Under the pieces are notes generated by a model that saw only the letters and a list, made by a program, of their open reading frames with translations, did no database searches and was not told the DNA's origin. A DNA stretch of 43,327 nt from JBJXFK01 sp046155505 (lineage in GTDB: Bacteria > Planctomycetota > Phycisphaerae > UBA1845 > Fen-1342): NCBI GenBank assembly GCA_046155505.1, contig JBJXFK010000333.1, positions 1-43,327 of the forward strand. Reading direction: 5' to 3'. The position numbers and the translations under genes are program-made. Positions 35,110 through 43,327 of this stretch are shown one piece after another (position 1 is the stretch's first letter; each line of letters opens with the position of its first letter).

Positions 35110-37431
35110 TTACTGATTCAAAAAAAGCCGAATCAGCGAAGTCGTGCCCGCGCCGGCGGTGATGTTGTCATTTCCGCCCAGGCCGTTGACGTTCAGCGTG
35201 TCGAGCGTCGCTTCCGATGCGGAGATTCGCACCGAGCCGGCCGGCCAGAGCACATTCAGCGCGGCACCGTCAGCCGTCACCTGCATCGTGTCCGGCTGGT
35301 CCGAGCCGTTGATGTTGATCGTGTCCGCGGCGGCGTCAACTGCTCCGCCGAACAACGCAAGGTTGACGTTCACCTGCTCGATCGCGGTCGGCGTCAGGTC
35401 GTTGAGTGTGACGGTGTCGGTTCCGCCCGCCGCCGCGAGATTGGCCTGCTCGACGCCGTCGACGTCGAGGATGATGTTGCCGAGATTTCGCGTACATCGT
35501 AGCCGCACGCCGTTTGCGGAAAATTCGATGATCTCGCTGCCGTTGCTGCCGTTGAATTGCAGCGTATCGAAGCCGATCTGCCCTTCGATCACGTCGTTGC
35601 CGTCGCCGGGGTCCCATTGAAACGTATCATCACCCGCGCCGAGCAGCGCCACGTCGCTACCCTGCTGGCCATCGACAAAATCGTTGTCATCACCACCGAG
35701 CAGCACGTCGCCGCCGTTGCTGCCGAGCAGCGTGTCGTCGCCCGCGCCGCCGTCGAGTGTGATCGGCACGAGTGCGGCGAGGTTTCCGGTGCAACTGATT
35801 TGGTCGTCGCCGTCGTGGCCCTTCATCACCAGCGAGAGCGCACCACTCACGTTTACGCCGGCCGAAAAGCCGGGCGCGTCGATGCGTGCCGCCGTGCCGT
35901 TGGCGGTGACGGTCATCACGTCGTCGCCGTCAGTGCCGTTCGCGCGAACGAGGTCAGCGCCGACGCCGGCGATGGCAACCTGATCGAGACCTTCATATCC
36001 CTTCACGCGCACGGACGTGCCGCGCTGGACAACGGTGAGGCCGCCCTCGCCGAATAACTCAAACGTGTCAGCGGCCGCCGTGCCCAAGACGTTTACCGTA
36101 TCCGCTGCGGCGTCTGCGACAGCTCCAAAGCCGCCGAGATCGATCGATACTTCCTGCACGTCGGTCGCGTTGAGTTCGTTCACGTTCGCCACATCAATGC
36201 TGCCGAACGCGGAAAGGTTGAACAATTCGACGCCAGCTGCGTCGAGCACGATCGCCGCGATGTTACGCGTGAAACGCAGTCGCGAGCCGTTGGCCGCGAA
36301 ATCGAAAATCTCGCCAGAGTTGCTGCCATTGAACTGGATGGCATCGAACCCGAGCTGACCTTCGACGGTGTCGTTGCCGTCGCCGGGATCCCACTGGAAC
36401 GTGTCATCGCCCGCGCCCAGGAACGCAACGTCGCTACCTTGCTGGCCGTCGATGAAGTCATCGTCGTCGCCGCCCGTGAGCAGGTCGGCTCCGTTGCTGC
36501 CGAGCAGGCGATCATCGCCCGCGCCGCCGTCGGCGGTGATCTGAATCAGCGCCGCGAGATTTCCGGTGCATGCGAGTGAGTCATTGCCGGCGTTCATGTT
36601 CAGCGTCAGGCGTTCGCAGGCGTTCAGATCAAGGAAAAAAGCCGCGGCGCTCACGCGGTCGAAGCGCACGCGCGTGCCGTTTGCGGTGACGGTGAAGTCT
36701 TCGGCGATCACATCGCCCTCGACCTGCGCGGTATCGGTTCCCTCGCCGCCTTCGACCGTGTCGACACCGTCGCCGGGGTTCCAGATGAAGCGATCGCTGC
36801 CCGGCCCCATGAACACCGTGTCGTTGCCGGGGCCGCCGATGAATATCTCGCCGCCGCTGCCGCCGAGCAGCGTGTCCTCACCGCGGCCGGCGAAAATGGT
36901 GGCGGCCTCGGTGTCCGTGAATGCCCCGTTCGACTCGTCGAAAAAAATCACGTCATCGCCGCCGCGCGCGTGAATGGTGATGCACGTGAAATGTGCCCGG
37001 CCAAAGCTGAAATCGGCGCTTCCGTTGTTATCCAGATCGACGTCGAGCACATTCGGCGCGCCGGCTCGCAGCCGCAGCGCAACCAGTGAATCGGCGGCGG
37101 TGCCGATGATCGTTAGGCAACCGTTCTCGATTCGTGCGATGTGTTCGAAGCATGTGGGCGATGCTGGCACACCGCTTCCGCTGACGCAGCGCTGGAGCGC
37201 AGCGAGGTCGTGCATGTCGAGGTCGTCGTCGAAATCGTAGTCACCGACTTCGAGGCATTCGTCATCGCCGGTTGCGTCGGGGCCGAGTTGGCAGTCGGCG
37301 AATTGCTCGAAGTCGGCGAAATCGATGTCGCTGTCTCCATCAAAATCGCCCGGCCCGCCGGCCCACGCCGCTGCGCAGAGCCAAGACCACAACCCTAACC
37401 CCATTCCCAGTTGAAGCATATCAACTCGCAT
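35110..37431 (-). CDS. Secreted RTX-like repeat protein with N-terminal dockerin-type EF hands
   Basis: A 773-residue exported protein. A signal peptide (cleavage after AAAWA, about residue 24) is followed at once by two EF-hand loops of dockerin type (DFDGDSDIDFADF and DYDFDDDLDMHDL), an unusual N-terminal placement. The rest has hemolysin-type calcium-binding nonapeptides of form GGxGxDxx, e.g. GGAGDDRLLG, GGDDDDFIDG, GAGDDTFQWD. A block of about 120 residues (ACTGNLAAL to VLDAAGVE) recurs 259 codons later as SCTGNLAAL to ILDVDGVE; at DNA level the offset is 777 bp. The C-terminus lacks a type I secretion signal, consistent with Sec export. GGGAGA lies 11 bases before the ATG. Confidence 0.85.
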   Translation of the reverse strand: MRVDMLQLGMGLGLWSWLCAAAWAGGPGDFDGDSDIDFADFEQFADCQLGPDATGDDECLEVGDYDFDDDLDMHDLAALQRCVSGSGVPASPTCFEHIARIENGCLTIIGTAADSLVALRLRAGAPNVLDVDLDNNGSADFSFGRAHFTCITIHARGGDDVIFFDESNGAFTDTEAATIFAGRGEDTLLGGSGGEIFIGGPGNDTVFMGPGSDRFIWNPGDGVDTVEGGEGTDTAQVEGDVIAEDFTVTANGTRVRFDRVSAAAFFLDLNACERLTLNMNAGNDSLACTGNLAALIQITADGGAGDDRLLGSNGADLLTGGDDDDFIDGQQGSDVAFLGAGDDTFQWDPGDGNDTVEGQLGFDAIQFNGSNSGEIFDFAANGSRLRFTRNIAAIVLDAAGVELFNLSAFGSIDVANVNELNATDVQEVSIDLGGFGAVADAAADTVNVLGTAAADTFELFGEGGLTVVQRGTSVRVKGYEGLDQVAIAGVGADLVRANGTDGDDVMTVTANGTAARIDAPGFSAGVNVSGALSLVMKGHDGDDQISCTGNLAALVPITLDGGAGDDTLLGSNGGDVLLGGDDNDFVDGQQGSDVALLGAGDDTFQWDPGDGNDVIEGQIGFDTLQFNGSNGSEIIEFSANGVRLRCTRNLGNIILDVDGVEQANLAAAGGTDTVTLNDLTPTAIEQVNVNLALFGGAVDAAADTININGSDQPDTMQVTADGAALNVLWPAGSVRISASEATLDTLNVNGLGGNDNITAGAGTTSLIRLFLNQ

Positions 37432-37564
37432 ATGGTCAAATCTCCCAGTTCTCGGAGTCCGCTAAGCCGCGCGCATCCGGTGGATGCACCGCCGCTAAGC
37501 AGGCGCACCGGCGTTCAGGAGGTTGGCGACAGGAGGGAGGCGGGATGCACGCGGGACAATGGGT

Positions 37565-37592
37565 GAGTAGCGAGTAGTGAGTAGTGAGTAGA
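37565..37592 (+). repeat. Tandem heptamer array, GAGTAGT type
   Basis: Units GAGTAGC, GAGTAGT, GAGTAGT, GAGTAGA. Third period-7 array in the window, again with a different unit. Confidence 0.8.
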
Positions 37593-37608
37593 GAGTTAGG
37601 ACCGATCC

Positions 37609-37723
37609 ATCCGAACCCCGAGCGCGAGCGAGCGGGGTAACTCGCCGCACAGAACGCGTCTGATTCTAAATACCCGCTCCGTCCAGGCGGCTGACCCCGC
37701 TCGCTCGCGCTCGGGGTTCGGAT
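37609..37723. repeat. 30-bp perfect inverted repeat, 55-base spacer
   Basis: Arms 37609-37638 and 37694-37723 are exact reverse complements over 30 bases; each includes CCCCGAGCGCGAGCGAGCGG. The inner spacer is 55 bases. The distal arm ends three bases from the DUF1080 stop codon. It could fold as a long cruciform or be a mobile-element remnant, but no transposase is present. Confidence 0.9.
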
Positions 37724-37726
37724 TTG

Positions 37727-38986
37727 CTATTCGTCACTCCTCAGTCCCGCCACCCATACGTTGCGAAAGCGAATCCGGTTCCCGTGATCCTGGAGCATCA
37801 GCGGCCCATCGCCGGGGCCTTCGGGCTGACCCGCGCCAGTTTGTTTGGGCAGTTCGACGTTGTCGTGGATGCGCGTGCCGTTGTGCCAGACTCTCATGCG
37901 GGCGTTGGCGGTCTTTTCGCCCTTGTCATTCCAGCGCGCCGCGCGAAACTCGATGTCATACGTTTGCCACTCGCCCGCCGGCAGCGCGCAGTTGAAATCC
38001 GCCGGCTTCACTTTGTAGATCGCACCGCAATTGTCGTCCGTCGCGGCGGCGGCGGCCGAGTTTAGAATCTGCACCTCATACCGCTGCTGCACATACACGC
38101 CGCTGTTGCCGTTGGCCTGCCCCGCTTTGCCGTTGTCATCCACCGCAAACTCAATGTGAATGCGGCAATCGCCGAACGCGTCGCGTGTGACGATGTTGCC
38201 GCTGCCGGGTGTTACCTCGAGCGCACCGTCAATCCACTTCCACGCAATCGGCTCGCCCGGCTTGTCGAGCCGCGTCCACTCTGCGACATCCGCCTCGCCG
38301 CCCAGCAGCACCTTCGCCTTCCGCCGCAATTCGTCATTCGAATCGCCGAGATCTTTGAACTTGATGTTCCGCCAACGCACTTCGAGCGGCTCTTTCGAAT
38401 CGGTGCTGTGTACTTGCAGCGCGACAAAGCCGCGGCGCGTCATCGCGTCGCGCAGCTCGACTACCGGCTTGCCGTTCAGCCAGGTGCGAACCAGATCGCC
38501 CTGTGCGACGACACGCACATGATTCCAGTCGCCGCGCTTGAACAAGCTGCGCCGCTCGGCGTCGCTCTGCGGCGGCCTGGCCAGCCAGCCGCGGCGCTCT
38601 TCGTCGTAGATGCCTGCGGTGAACGCTCGGTCGCTCGGGTCGATCTCGACCTGATAGCCGTGTACGACGCCGCCCGCGTAGCCGGGGAATCGGTTGCTGC
38701 GAATCTGCACGCCGCTGTTGAGCCGCGGATCGACCTTGAACTCGTATTCCAACTCGAAATCGGCGTAGTGCGCGTCGCTGCACAGAAACGTGTTCGGCGA
38801 ATCAGCAGCGGTATAGCCGACCACCTCTCCGCCCTTGATCGCAAAGCCGGCCTTGCCGCCATGCTGCGACCAGCCGGCGAGGGAATCGCCCTCAAAAAAC
38901 GCGGTTGGCTGACGTTGTGCGCAGCCGCAAGTCAAAACGAGAACAGCCGGTGATAGGCGGGCGATGAATTCGTAGATCGGTCGCAT
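37727..38986 (-). CDS. Protein with two DUF1080 (3-keto-disaccharide hydrolase) domains
   Basis: A 419-residue exported protein with two tandem DUF1080 units. The first covers about 25-205 (FEGDSLAGWSQHGG, NSGVQIRS, GYQVEIDP). The second covers about 220-415 (WTRLDKPGEPIAWKW, NSGVYVQQRYEVQIL, WQTYDIEFRAARW). The start is ATG 38986, with GGAGG six bases upstream. The N-terminus is a signal sequence whose LTCGCAQ could be a weak lipobox. DUF1080 proteins in planctomycetes and related phyla are linked to 3-keto-glycoside hydrolysis; the exact substrate here is unknown. It ends next to the long inverted repeat. Alone between two divergent repeat or EPS blocks. Confidence 0.88.
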   Translation of the reverse strand: MRPIYEFIARLSPAVLVLTCGCAQRQPTAFFEGDSLAGWSQHGGKAGFAIKGGEVVGYTAADSPNTFLCSDAHYADFELEYEFKVDPRLNSGVQIRSNRFPGYAGGVVHGYQVEIDPSDRAFTAGIYDEERRGWLARPPQSDAERRSLFKRGDWNHVRVVAQGDLVRTWLNGKPVVELRDAMTRRGFVALQVHSTDSKEPLEVRWRNIKFKDLGDSNDELRRKAKVLLGGEADVAEWTRLDKPGEPIAWKWIDGALEVTPGSGNIVTRDAFGDCRIHIEFAVDDNGKAGQANGNSGVYVQQRYEVQILNSAAAAATDDNCGAIYKVKPADFNCALPAGEWQTYDIEFRAARWNDKGEKTANARMRVWHNGTRIHDNVELPKQTGAGQPEGPGDGPLMLQDHGNRIRFRNVWVAGLRSDE

Positions 38987-39162
38987 GCTGAGCCTCCGAT
39001 TGGAAGCTCGCATGCTATCGCGGCCCGCGCGCGATTTGGGAACCGGCCGGAAGAACTAGCAACCGCCGACGTCGCTACCACCGACTTCGCCACTCGCGTG
39101 CGATTCGCCAACGTCGCGGCGCACAGAAGCCCGATCGCTCCCATGCGTTTCGCAGCGGAGCG

Positions 39163-41436
39163 TTACGTCGGCTTGTCCGTCGCCTCGCCCGTCGTCGGCG
39201 GCAGCAGCTCGCTGGGCACGGTTTCGTCGCTGCGATACTCATAGAATTCGCGGTATTGCTGCTTGAAGTAGCCGCCCGCGCGAGCCTTCACGCCGTTGAG
39301 CACCGCGCCGAAGATGTGCGCATTGACCGCCTGCAACTGCTCGCGGGCGCGCTTCAGCACGCCGCGACTGTTGCGACCGGCCCGCGCCACGAGAATCACG
39401 CCATCGACCATTGTCGCCAGCAGCAGCGCGTCGCTGATCAGCAGCGTCGGCGGTGCGTCGAGAATCACACGGTGATAGCTGCCCGCCGCCTTTTGCAGCA
39501 GATCGCGCATCGCTTGCGAGCCGAGCAACTCGGCCGGTCGTGGCGGCATCGGTCCGCTGGTCAGCAGCGACACGCCCGGCGAATCGGTTTGCGTGATCAA
39601 ATCCTCGAATTTCGCCTGACCGGTCAGCACGTTGCTGAGTCCTTCGGGGCGACTGCCCTTGAACAGGGCGCGCAGGCCGGGGCGACGGAAATTGCAATCG
39701 ACGAGGAGCACGCGCTGGCCGGTATTGGCCATCGTCGTCGCCAGATTGATCGCGACCGCCGTCTTGCCGTCTTCCGGGCCGGGACTGGTAATCAGCAGCA
39801 CCTTTTGCTGCGACGCGGGCCCGCTGAATTGCAGGTTGGTGCGCACTTGTCGGAACGCCTCGGCCACCAGCGAATGCGGCGCGGTGCGGACGGCGTGCTC
39901 CATCTGCTCGATCTCGGCCTCTTCATAATCGAGCGCCGGAATCGAACCGAGCACCGACAGGCGGCTGAACCGCGCGACATCCACCGGCGTGCGAACCGCC
40001 GTGTCGGACAGTTCACGCAAGAACGCCGAGCCGAAGCCGACCATGATCGCAAAGAACGCACCGCCGCCGAGGAAGACGATGAGCTTTGGGAAGCTCGGCT
40101 CGACCGCGAGATTGGGCGGCTGAACCAGCGCCAGGCGATTCATGATTGCGCGGCTCTCATAGCGGTATTGTGCGGCGGTCAGCTCATTTTCGACCGAGGC
40201 GATCTGGCCTTCGAGGACGTGCTTTTCGTCTTCCAACTGATTGTTGAACTGGATACCCGAGTCGACGTCGCGCAGCGAGCTTTCCTGTTGCTGCAAGTTT
40301 TCGAGCAATCGCGCCTGCGACGCACGCGTTCGGGACAAGTCGTCGCGCAGATTTTCGATCTGTCGCTGCCGAACCTGCGTCGTCAGTTCCTCGCGCTTGG
40401 CGATCTCTTTCTCATAGAACTCGGCCCGTCGTGTGCGCAACTGGCGAATGTCGCGATGCTCCTCGCCGAGGCGACCAAGTGCTACCGTCAACTCAACCTC
40501 GATGTTTTCAACCTGCGATCGATAGTAGCGCAGGATCGGATCCGACTCGACGATCAAGCGCTGCTCGGCCGTCAGCGGCGACTGTCCGGCCGGCGCATTC
40601 GACAAACTATTGAGCTGCGCCTCAAGCGCGGCGATTTGCTGATCGACGACCGCCGCATCCTGACGCATCTGCGCGATGTACAGCGTCGCCGCCTCGCGCT
40701 CGGATTCCATGCTGGGCTGGCTGCGGCCTTCGCGGAATTTGCGGATCTGTTCGCGTTTGGCTTCGAGCTGGCTCTGGAGCGACGAGCGGGCCGACTTCAG
40801 TGATTCGAGTCGCTGGTACAGCTCATTGCCGCTGTCGTCGGTGAACTTGGTCTGAAAGCGATTGGCGATGGCGGAGACGATGTCGCGCGCCTCTTCGCGC
40901 TTGTACGTCGAGAACGAGACCTTAATCAGTCGCGTGCCCTGCACCGGGCCGACGCGCAAATCGTCGCCCAGTTCGCGGGCCGCCTTGGCCAGATCGCCGC
41001 CCCAGTATGAGACGTAGCCGGTGGTGCGAATTTCAGGCTGAGCCACGACTTCGTCGAGCAGCTTGCGTGCCCGCAGCTTGCTCGCCTCGGTTTGCAGCAG
41101 GTTGTTCATCGCGTCGGGCGTCATCTCCATCTCTTCCGGAGCGAGACCGCCGCGCGTGGGCGGGTTCAGCTCGAAGAGCGCCTCGCTCGTGTACTGAGCG
41201 AAAAAGCGATTGGTGATGTACGTCGCGGCACCCACCAGGCCATAGGTGAGGAGTGACACGATCAGGATCATCAACTTGCGCTGCTTGATGATCCGCACAA
41301 AGTCGCCGAGGTTCAAACCCTCGGACTCGGACGGATGCGCGGGCTGCTGCGGCGCGGGCAGCCCCACCTCGAAGCCGTGACTCGGCGAAATCGCTCCGCT
41401 ACCGAGAAGTGGCGGCTGATTACTGGCAGTACTCAT
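39163..41436 (-). CDS. Wzz/Wzc-type exopolysaccharide tyrosine autokinase
   Basis: A 757-residue inner-membrane protein that controls chain length and export of exopolysaccharide. The start is ATG 41436, with GGGAG eight bases upstream. Transmembrane segments lie near residues 55-75 and about 470-495, bounding a large coiled-coil periplasmic region typical of Wzz. The C-terminal BY-kinase has Walker A SPGPEDGKT (551-559), Walker A' LLVDCNFRRP (577-586) and Walker B VILDAPP (657-663). A tyrosine cluster Y723, Y728, Y732, Y734 provides autophosphorylation sites. The TPR gene ends 35 bp upstream. No Wza or flippase gene is in the window. Confidence 0.92.
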   Translation of the reverse strand: MSTASNQPPLLGSGAISPSHGFEVGLPAPQQPAHPSESEGLNLGDFVRIIKQRKLMILIVSLLTYGLVGAATYITNRFFAQYTSEALFELNPPTRGGLAPEEMEMTPDAMNNLLQTEASKLRARKLLDEVVAQPEIRTTGYVSYWGGDLAKAARELGDDLRVGPVQGTRLIKVSFSTYKREEARDIVSAIANRFQTKFTDDSGNELYQRLESLKSARSSLQSQLEAKREQIRKFREGRSQPSMESEREAATLYIAQMRQDAAVVDQQIAALEAQLNSLSNAPAGQSPLTAEQRLIVESDPILRYYRSQVENIEVELTVALGRLGEEHRDIRQLRTRRAEFYEKEIAKREELTTQVRQRQIENLRDDLSRTRASQARLLENLQQQESSLRDVDSGIQFNNQLEDEKHVLEGQIASVENELTAAQYRYESRAIMNRLALVQPPNLAVEPSFPKLIVFLGGGAFFAIMVGFGSAFLRELSDTAVRTPVDVARFSRLSVLGSIPALDYEEAEIEQMEHAVRTAPHSLVAEAFRQVRTNLQFSGPASQQKVLLITSPGPEDGKTAVAINLATTMANTGQRVLLVDCNFRRPGLRALFKGSRPEGLSNVLTGQAKFEDLITQTDSPGVSLLTSGPMPPRPAELLGSQAMRDLLQKAAGSYHRVILDAPPTLLISDALLLATMVDGVILVARAGRNSRGVLKRAREQLQAVNAHIFGAVLNGVKARAGGYFKQQYREFYEYRSDETVPSELLPPTTGEATDKPT

Positions 41437-41470
41437 AGACGAACTCCCAAACAGACATTCTCGTTCGAGG

Positions 41471-43327
41471 TCAGCTCGGCCAAGTGCCGGCCAGCGCGTC
41501 TTCCGCACGCTTCAGATACTCGGCGTTGTTTGCTTCCTTGGCCGCGTCGCGCAACTGCTCCAGATACTTGCGTACGTCTGCCGAACGACCGGCGGACTTC
41601 ACCACCTGCGCCAGATGCCAAAGCGTCTGCACGTTTTTGCCGTTCAGACGCAAAGCCTCTTGCAAGGTCGCTTCGGCGCGGGCGGCGTTGTTGTTCTTGA
41701 AATAGGCCCAGCCCAGCGTGTCGATGATGTTGGAATCACCGGGTCGAAACAGATTGGCCTGCTCGGCATACTTGAGACCGAGCGCCGGCTGATTCAGCCG
41801 ATCGATCAGCAGGAAGGCCAGATTGTTCAGCGCCTGCTCATCCGTCGGCGAAGTTTTCAGAATCTCGGTGTAGACGTCGGCGGCTTCCTGGGCCTTGCCG
41901 AGGCGCTCCAGCGCTGCACCCTTGATGGTCAGCGCACCGGTCCGCAGCCGCGAGCCCGGCTCTGTGTTGCTGACCACTTCGTCGATCATTTTCAGGCCTT
42001 CTTCGCGCCGCGACGGCTCGGCCGTCTGCGCCAGCGACAGCCCCAGGGCACTCTTCAAACGCAGCGAATATTGCAGCTTTTGGACGTCATTCGCCTCGGC
42101 CGGCGGACTCGCCATCGCCGCGCGCATTCGCTCGGTCACGCCCTCGACGCCGACCAGCGGCTCGGTCATTCCGATCAGGAAGTTCAACTCTTCGACGTTC
42201 ACCTTTGCCGCTTGAACAATGCCCCGATCCAGCTCGACCAGCGCCGCGGCCTTGTCATTCAGCCGCATGTGTGCATCGACGATCGCCGCCCGCACGCGCG
42301 GCGTCAGCCCCTCGGCCTTGATCGCGCTTGCCGCGGCGACGACCTCCCGCGAGCGACCGGCCTGATTCATCGTGTCGAGCCAGGCCGAGATGTAGCGTGC
42401 ATCGCTGCCGGCCGACAGTTCGACGGCCGCTTTCGCCGCATCCACCGCGGTCGAATATTCCTTGCGATTCACCAGCAGACGCGCCGCCTGAAAGCGCCAG
42501 AACGGCTCCTGCGGATACTTTGCGATGAGCTCGTTCACCAGCTCTTGCGCCTTGGGCGACTTGTTCGAGCGCTCCAGCACGCCCAGCAGCGTCATCGCGA
42601 TGCGCTGAATCGCAGACTGGCCCACATCCTTGATCGCCATCAATTCAGTGAGCAGTTCGCGCGCCTCGGCCTCGGCCGGTTCCGACTGATTCGTGGCCTC
42701 GTACACGCGAATCAGCTCAACCCGCGGCGCGTAGTCATATCCTGCGGGGTCGGCCTTCTTGCAGCGCAGGAAGTCTTCCTTCGCATCGCCGTACTTGCCC
42801 TGCGCGGTGTAAATTCGACCGCGCATCATCAGCGAGTAGACGTGATCGGGCTTTTCTTCGAGCACTTTGGTGATGATGACCTTGGCCTGCTCGAGCGACT
42901 CGGGACTGGTCGCGCGGCGCGTGATCAGATCGGCCTCGGCGATCATGCCGCGAATGTCCTTGGGATACTCCTTGCGATACTGCTGAACTTCTTTGTCCGC
43001 GGCGGCAAAGTCGCCGGTTTGCACCAGCACAGACAACAAACGCATGCGCGTGTCGCGAATCGTGGCCGCGTCCTTGTCGCCCGGCTTGAGCAGGCTGAGC
43101 ACGGTGCGCAGCGCGTCGATCTGGGCCACGTTGTCGCCTGACCGACCGTAGAAATCGGCCAAACCCAGATTGATCGCCGTCCGCGCCCGATCGCGCAGCT
43201 CGGTATCGCTGCCGGCGATCTCGTCGACCGTGCGGCCGGCGTCGATGAACACCGACTGCGCCGCCGGGCGGTCGTCGAACGATTCGTAATAGCGTGCCAG
43301 CAGCATCAAGCCGTCGATCTTGTTCGC
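41471..43327 (-). CDS. TPR-repeat protein, N-terminus beyond the window
   Basis: The frame is open to the edge, giving 618 residues of the C-terminal part. It is made of tetratricopeptide-like helical pairs, for example AKVIITKVLEEKPDHVYSLM, GDAKEDFLRCKKADPAGY and EEALRLNGKNVQTLWHLAQV-like units. TPR proteins of this size accompany exopolysaccharide and PEP-CTERM loci, where they act as scaffolds. It lies 35 bp upstream of the tyrosine autokinase and is probably in one operon with it. The real start and any signal peptide lie outside the window. Confidence 0.82.
   Translation of the reverse strand, partial: ANKIDGLMLLARYYESFDDRPAAQSVFIDAGRTVDEIAGSDTELRDRARTAINLGLADFYGRSGDNVAQIDALRTVLSLLKPGDKDAATIRDTRMRLLSVLVQTGDFAAADKEVQQYRKEYPKDIRGMIAEADLITRRATSPESLEQAKVIITKVLEEKPDHVYSLMMRGRIYTAQGKYGDAKEDFLRCKKADPAGYDYAPRVELIRVYEATNQSEPAEAEARELLTELMAIKDVGQSAIQRIAMTLLGVLERSNKSPKAQELVNELIAKYPQEPFWRFQAARLLVNRKEYSTAVDAAKAAVELSAGSDARYISAWLDTMNQAGRSREVVAAASAIKAEGLTPRVRAAIVDAHMRLNDKAAALVELDRGIVQAAKVNVEELNFLIGMTEPLVGVEGVTERMRAAMASPPAEANDVQKLQYSLRLKSALGLSLAQTAEPSRREEGLKMIDEVVSNTEPGSRLRTGALTIKGAALERLGKAQEAADVYTEILKTSPTDEQALNNLAFLLIDRLNQPALGLKYAEQANLFRPGDSNIIDTLGWAYFKNNNAARAEATLQEALRLNGKNVQTLWHLAQVVKSAGRSADVRKYLEQLRDAAKEANNAEYLKRAEDALAGTWPS

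Larger units (their letters stand above)
37432..37726. other. Intergenic stretch with repeats only
   Basis: About 295 bp without a gene. It holds a heptamer array (37565-37592) and a 30-bp inverted repeat (37609-37723). Confidence 0.7.

Overview
The window is about 43.3 kb of GC-rich bacterial DNA, most likely from a member of the Planctomycetota, possibly class Phycisphaerae. That placement is an inference. It rests on dockerin-type EF-hand tails on secreted proteins, a PEP-CTERM exported protein, a DUF1080 protein, a GldA/permease/GldG/DUF4340 ABC module, a DUF2934 protein, and many short palindromic and heptameric repeats. No phage, transposase, integrase, CRISPR array, rRNA or tRNA gene was seen. 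Core and accessory genes are interleaved as in an ordinary chromosome.

Layout. 1-2.6 kb (minus): a partial ALG10-like membrane glycosyltransferase and a NodU-type carbamoyltransferase with a candidate promoter/operator. 3.1-9.4 kb (plus): a four-gene ABC operon (ATPase, ABC-2 permease, GldG-like auxiliary protein, DUF4340 protein). 9.7-15.2 kb: a secreted PQQ-type beta-propeller, an MddA-like methanethiol S-methyltransferase that overlaps tail-to-tail with a PEP-CTERM protein, a repeat-rich gene-free stretch, and a secreted GHL10-dockerin protein. 15.3-17.0 kb (plus): clpS and a sigma-54 activator with a degenerate receiver domain. 17.1-25.5 kb (minus): pilT, addB and addA; addB and addA are translationally coupled. 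25.6-29.8 kb: a small membrane protein, a DUF2934 protein, a GH94-type phosphorylase with its own LacI-type operator, and a solitary atpC. 29.8-32.6 kb (minus): murA, prmC and a small membrane protein. 32.6-37.4 kb (minus): two large secreted dockerin proteins, one a metallophosphoesterase with DNRLRE repeats and one an RTX-like repeat protein. 37.7-43.3 kb (minus): a DUF1080 protein, then an exopolysaccharide Wzc-type tyrosine autokinase preceded by a TPR protein cut by the window edge.

How the genes fit together. AddA and AddB form one double-strand-break repair helicase-nuclease. MurA and PrmC look co-transcribed. The TPR protein and Wzc kinase look like the start of an exopolysaccharide export operon, which suits the ALG10-like and carbamoyl transferases and the PEP-CTERM protein elsewhere in the window. 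Several secreted proteins (GHL10, DUF1080, phosphoesterase, RTX) and the GH94 phosphorylase suggest polysaccharide use at the cell surface.

The most unusual signal is the set of short repeats. At least seven sequence families of palindromes or tandem heptamers lie between genes. Two have entered coding sequence without breaking the frame: a 61-bp hairpin inside addA, between helicase motifs I and Ia, and a heptamer array inside the GH94 gene. A second theme is palindromic operators placed at predicted transcription starts, upstream of the carbamoyltransferase and the GH94 phosphorylase.
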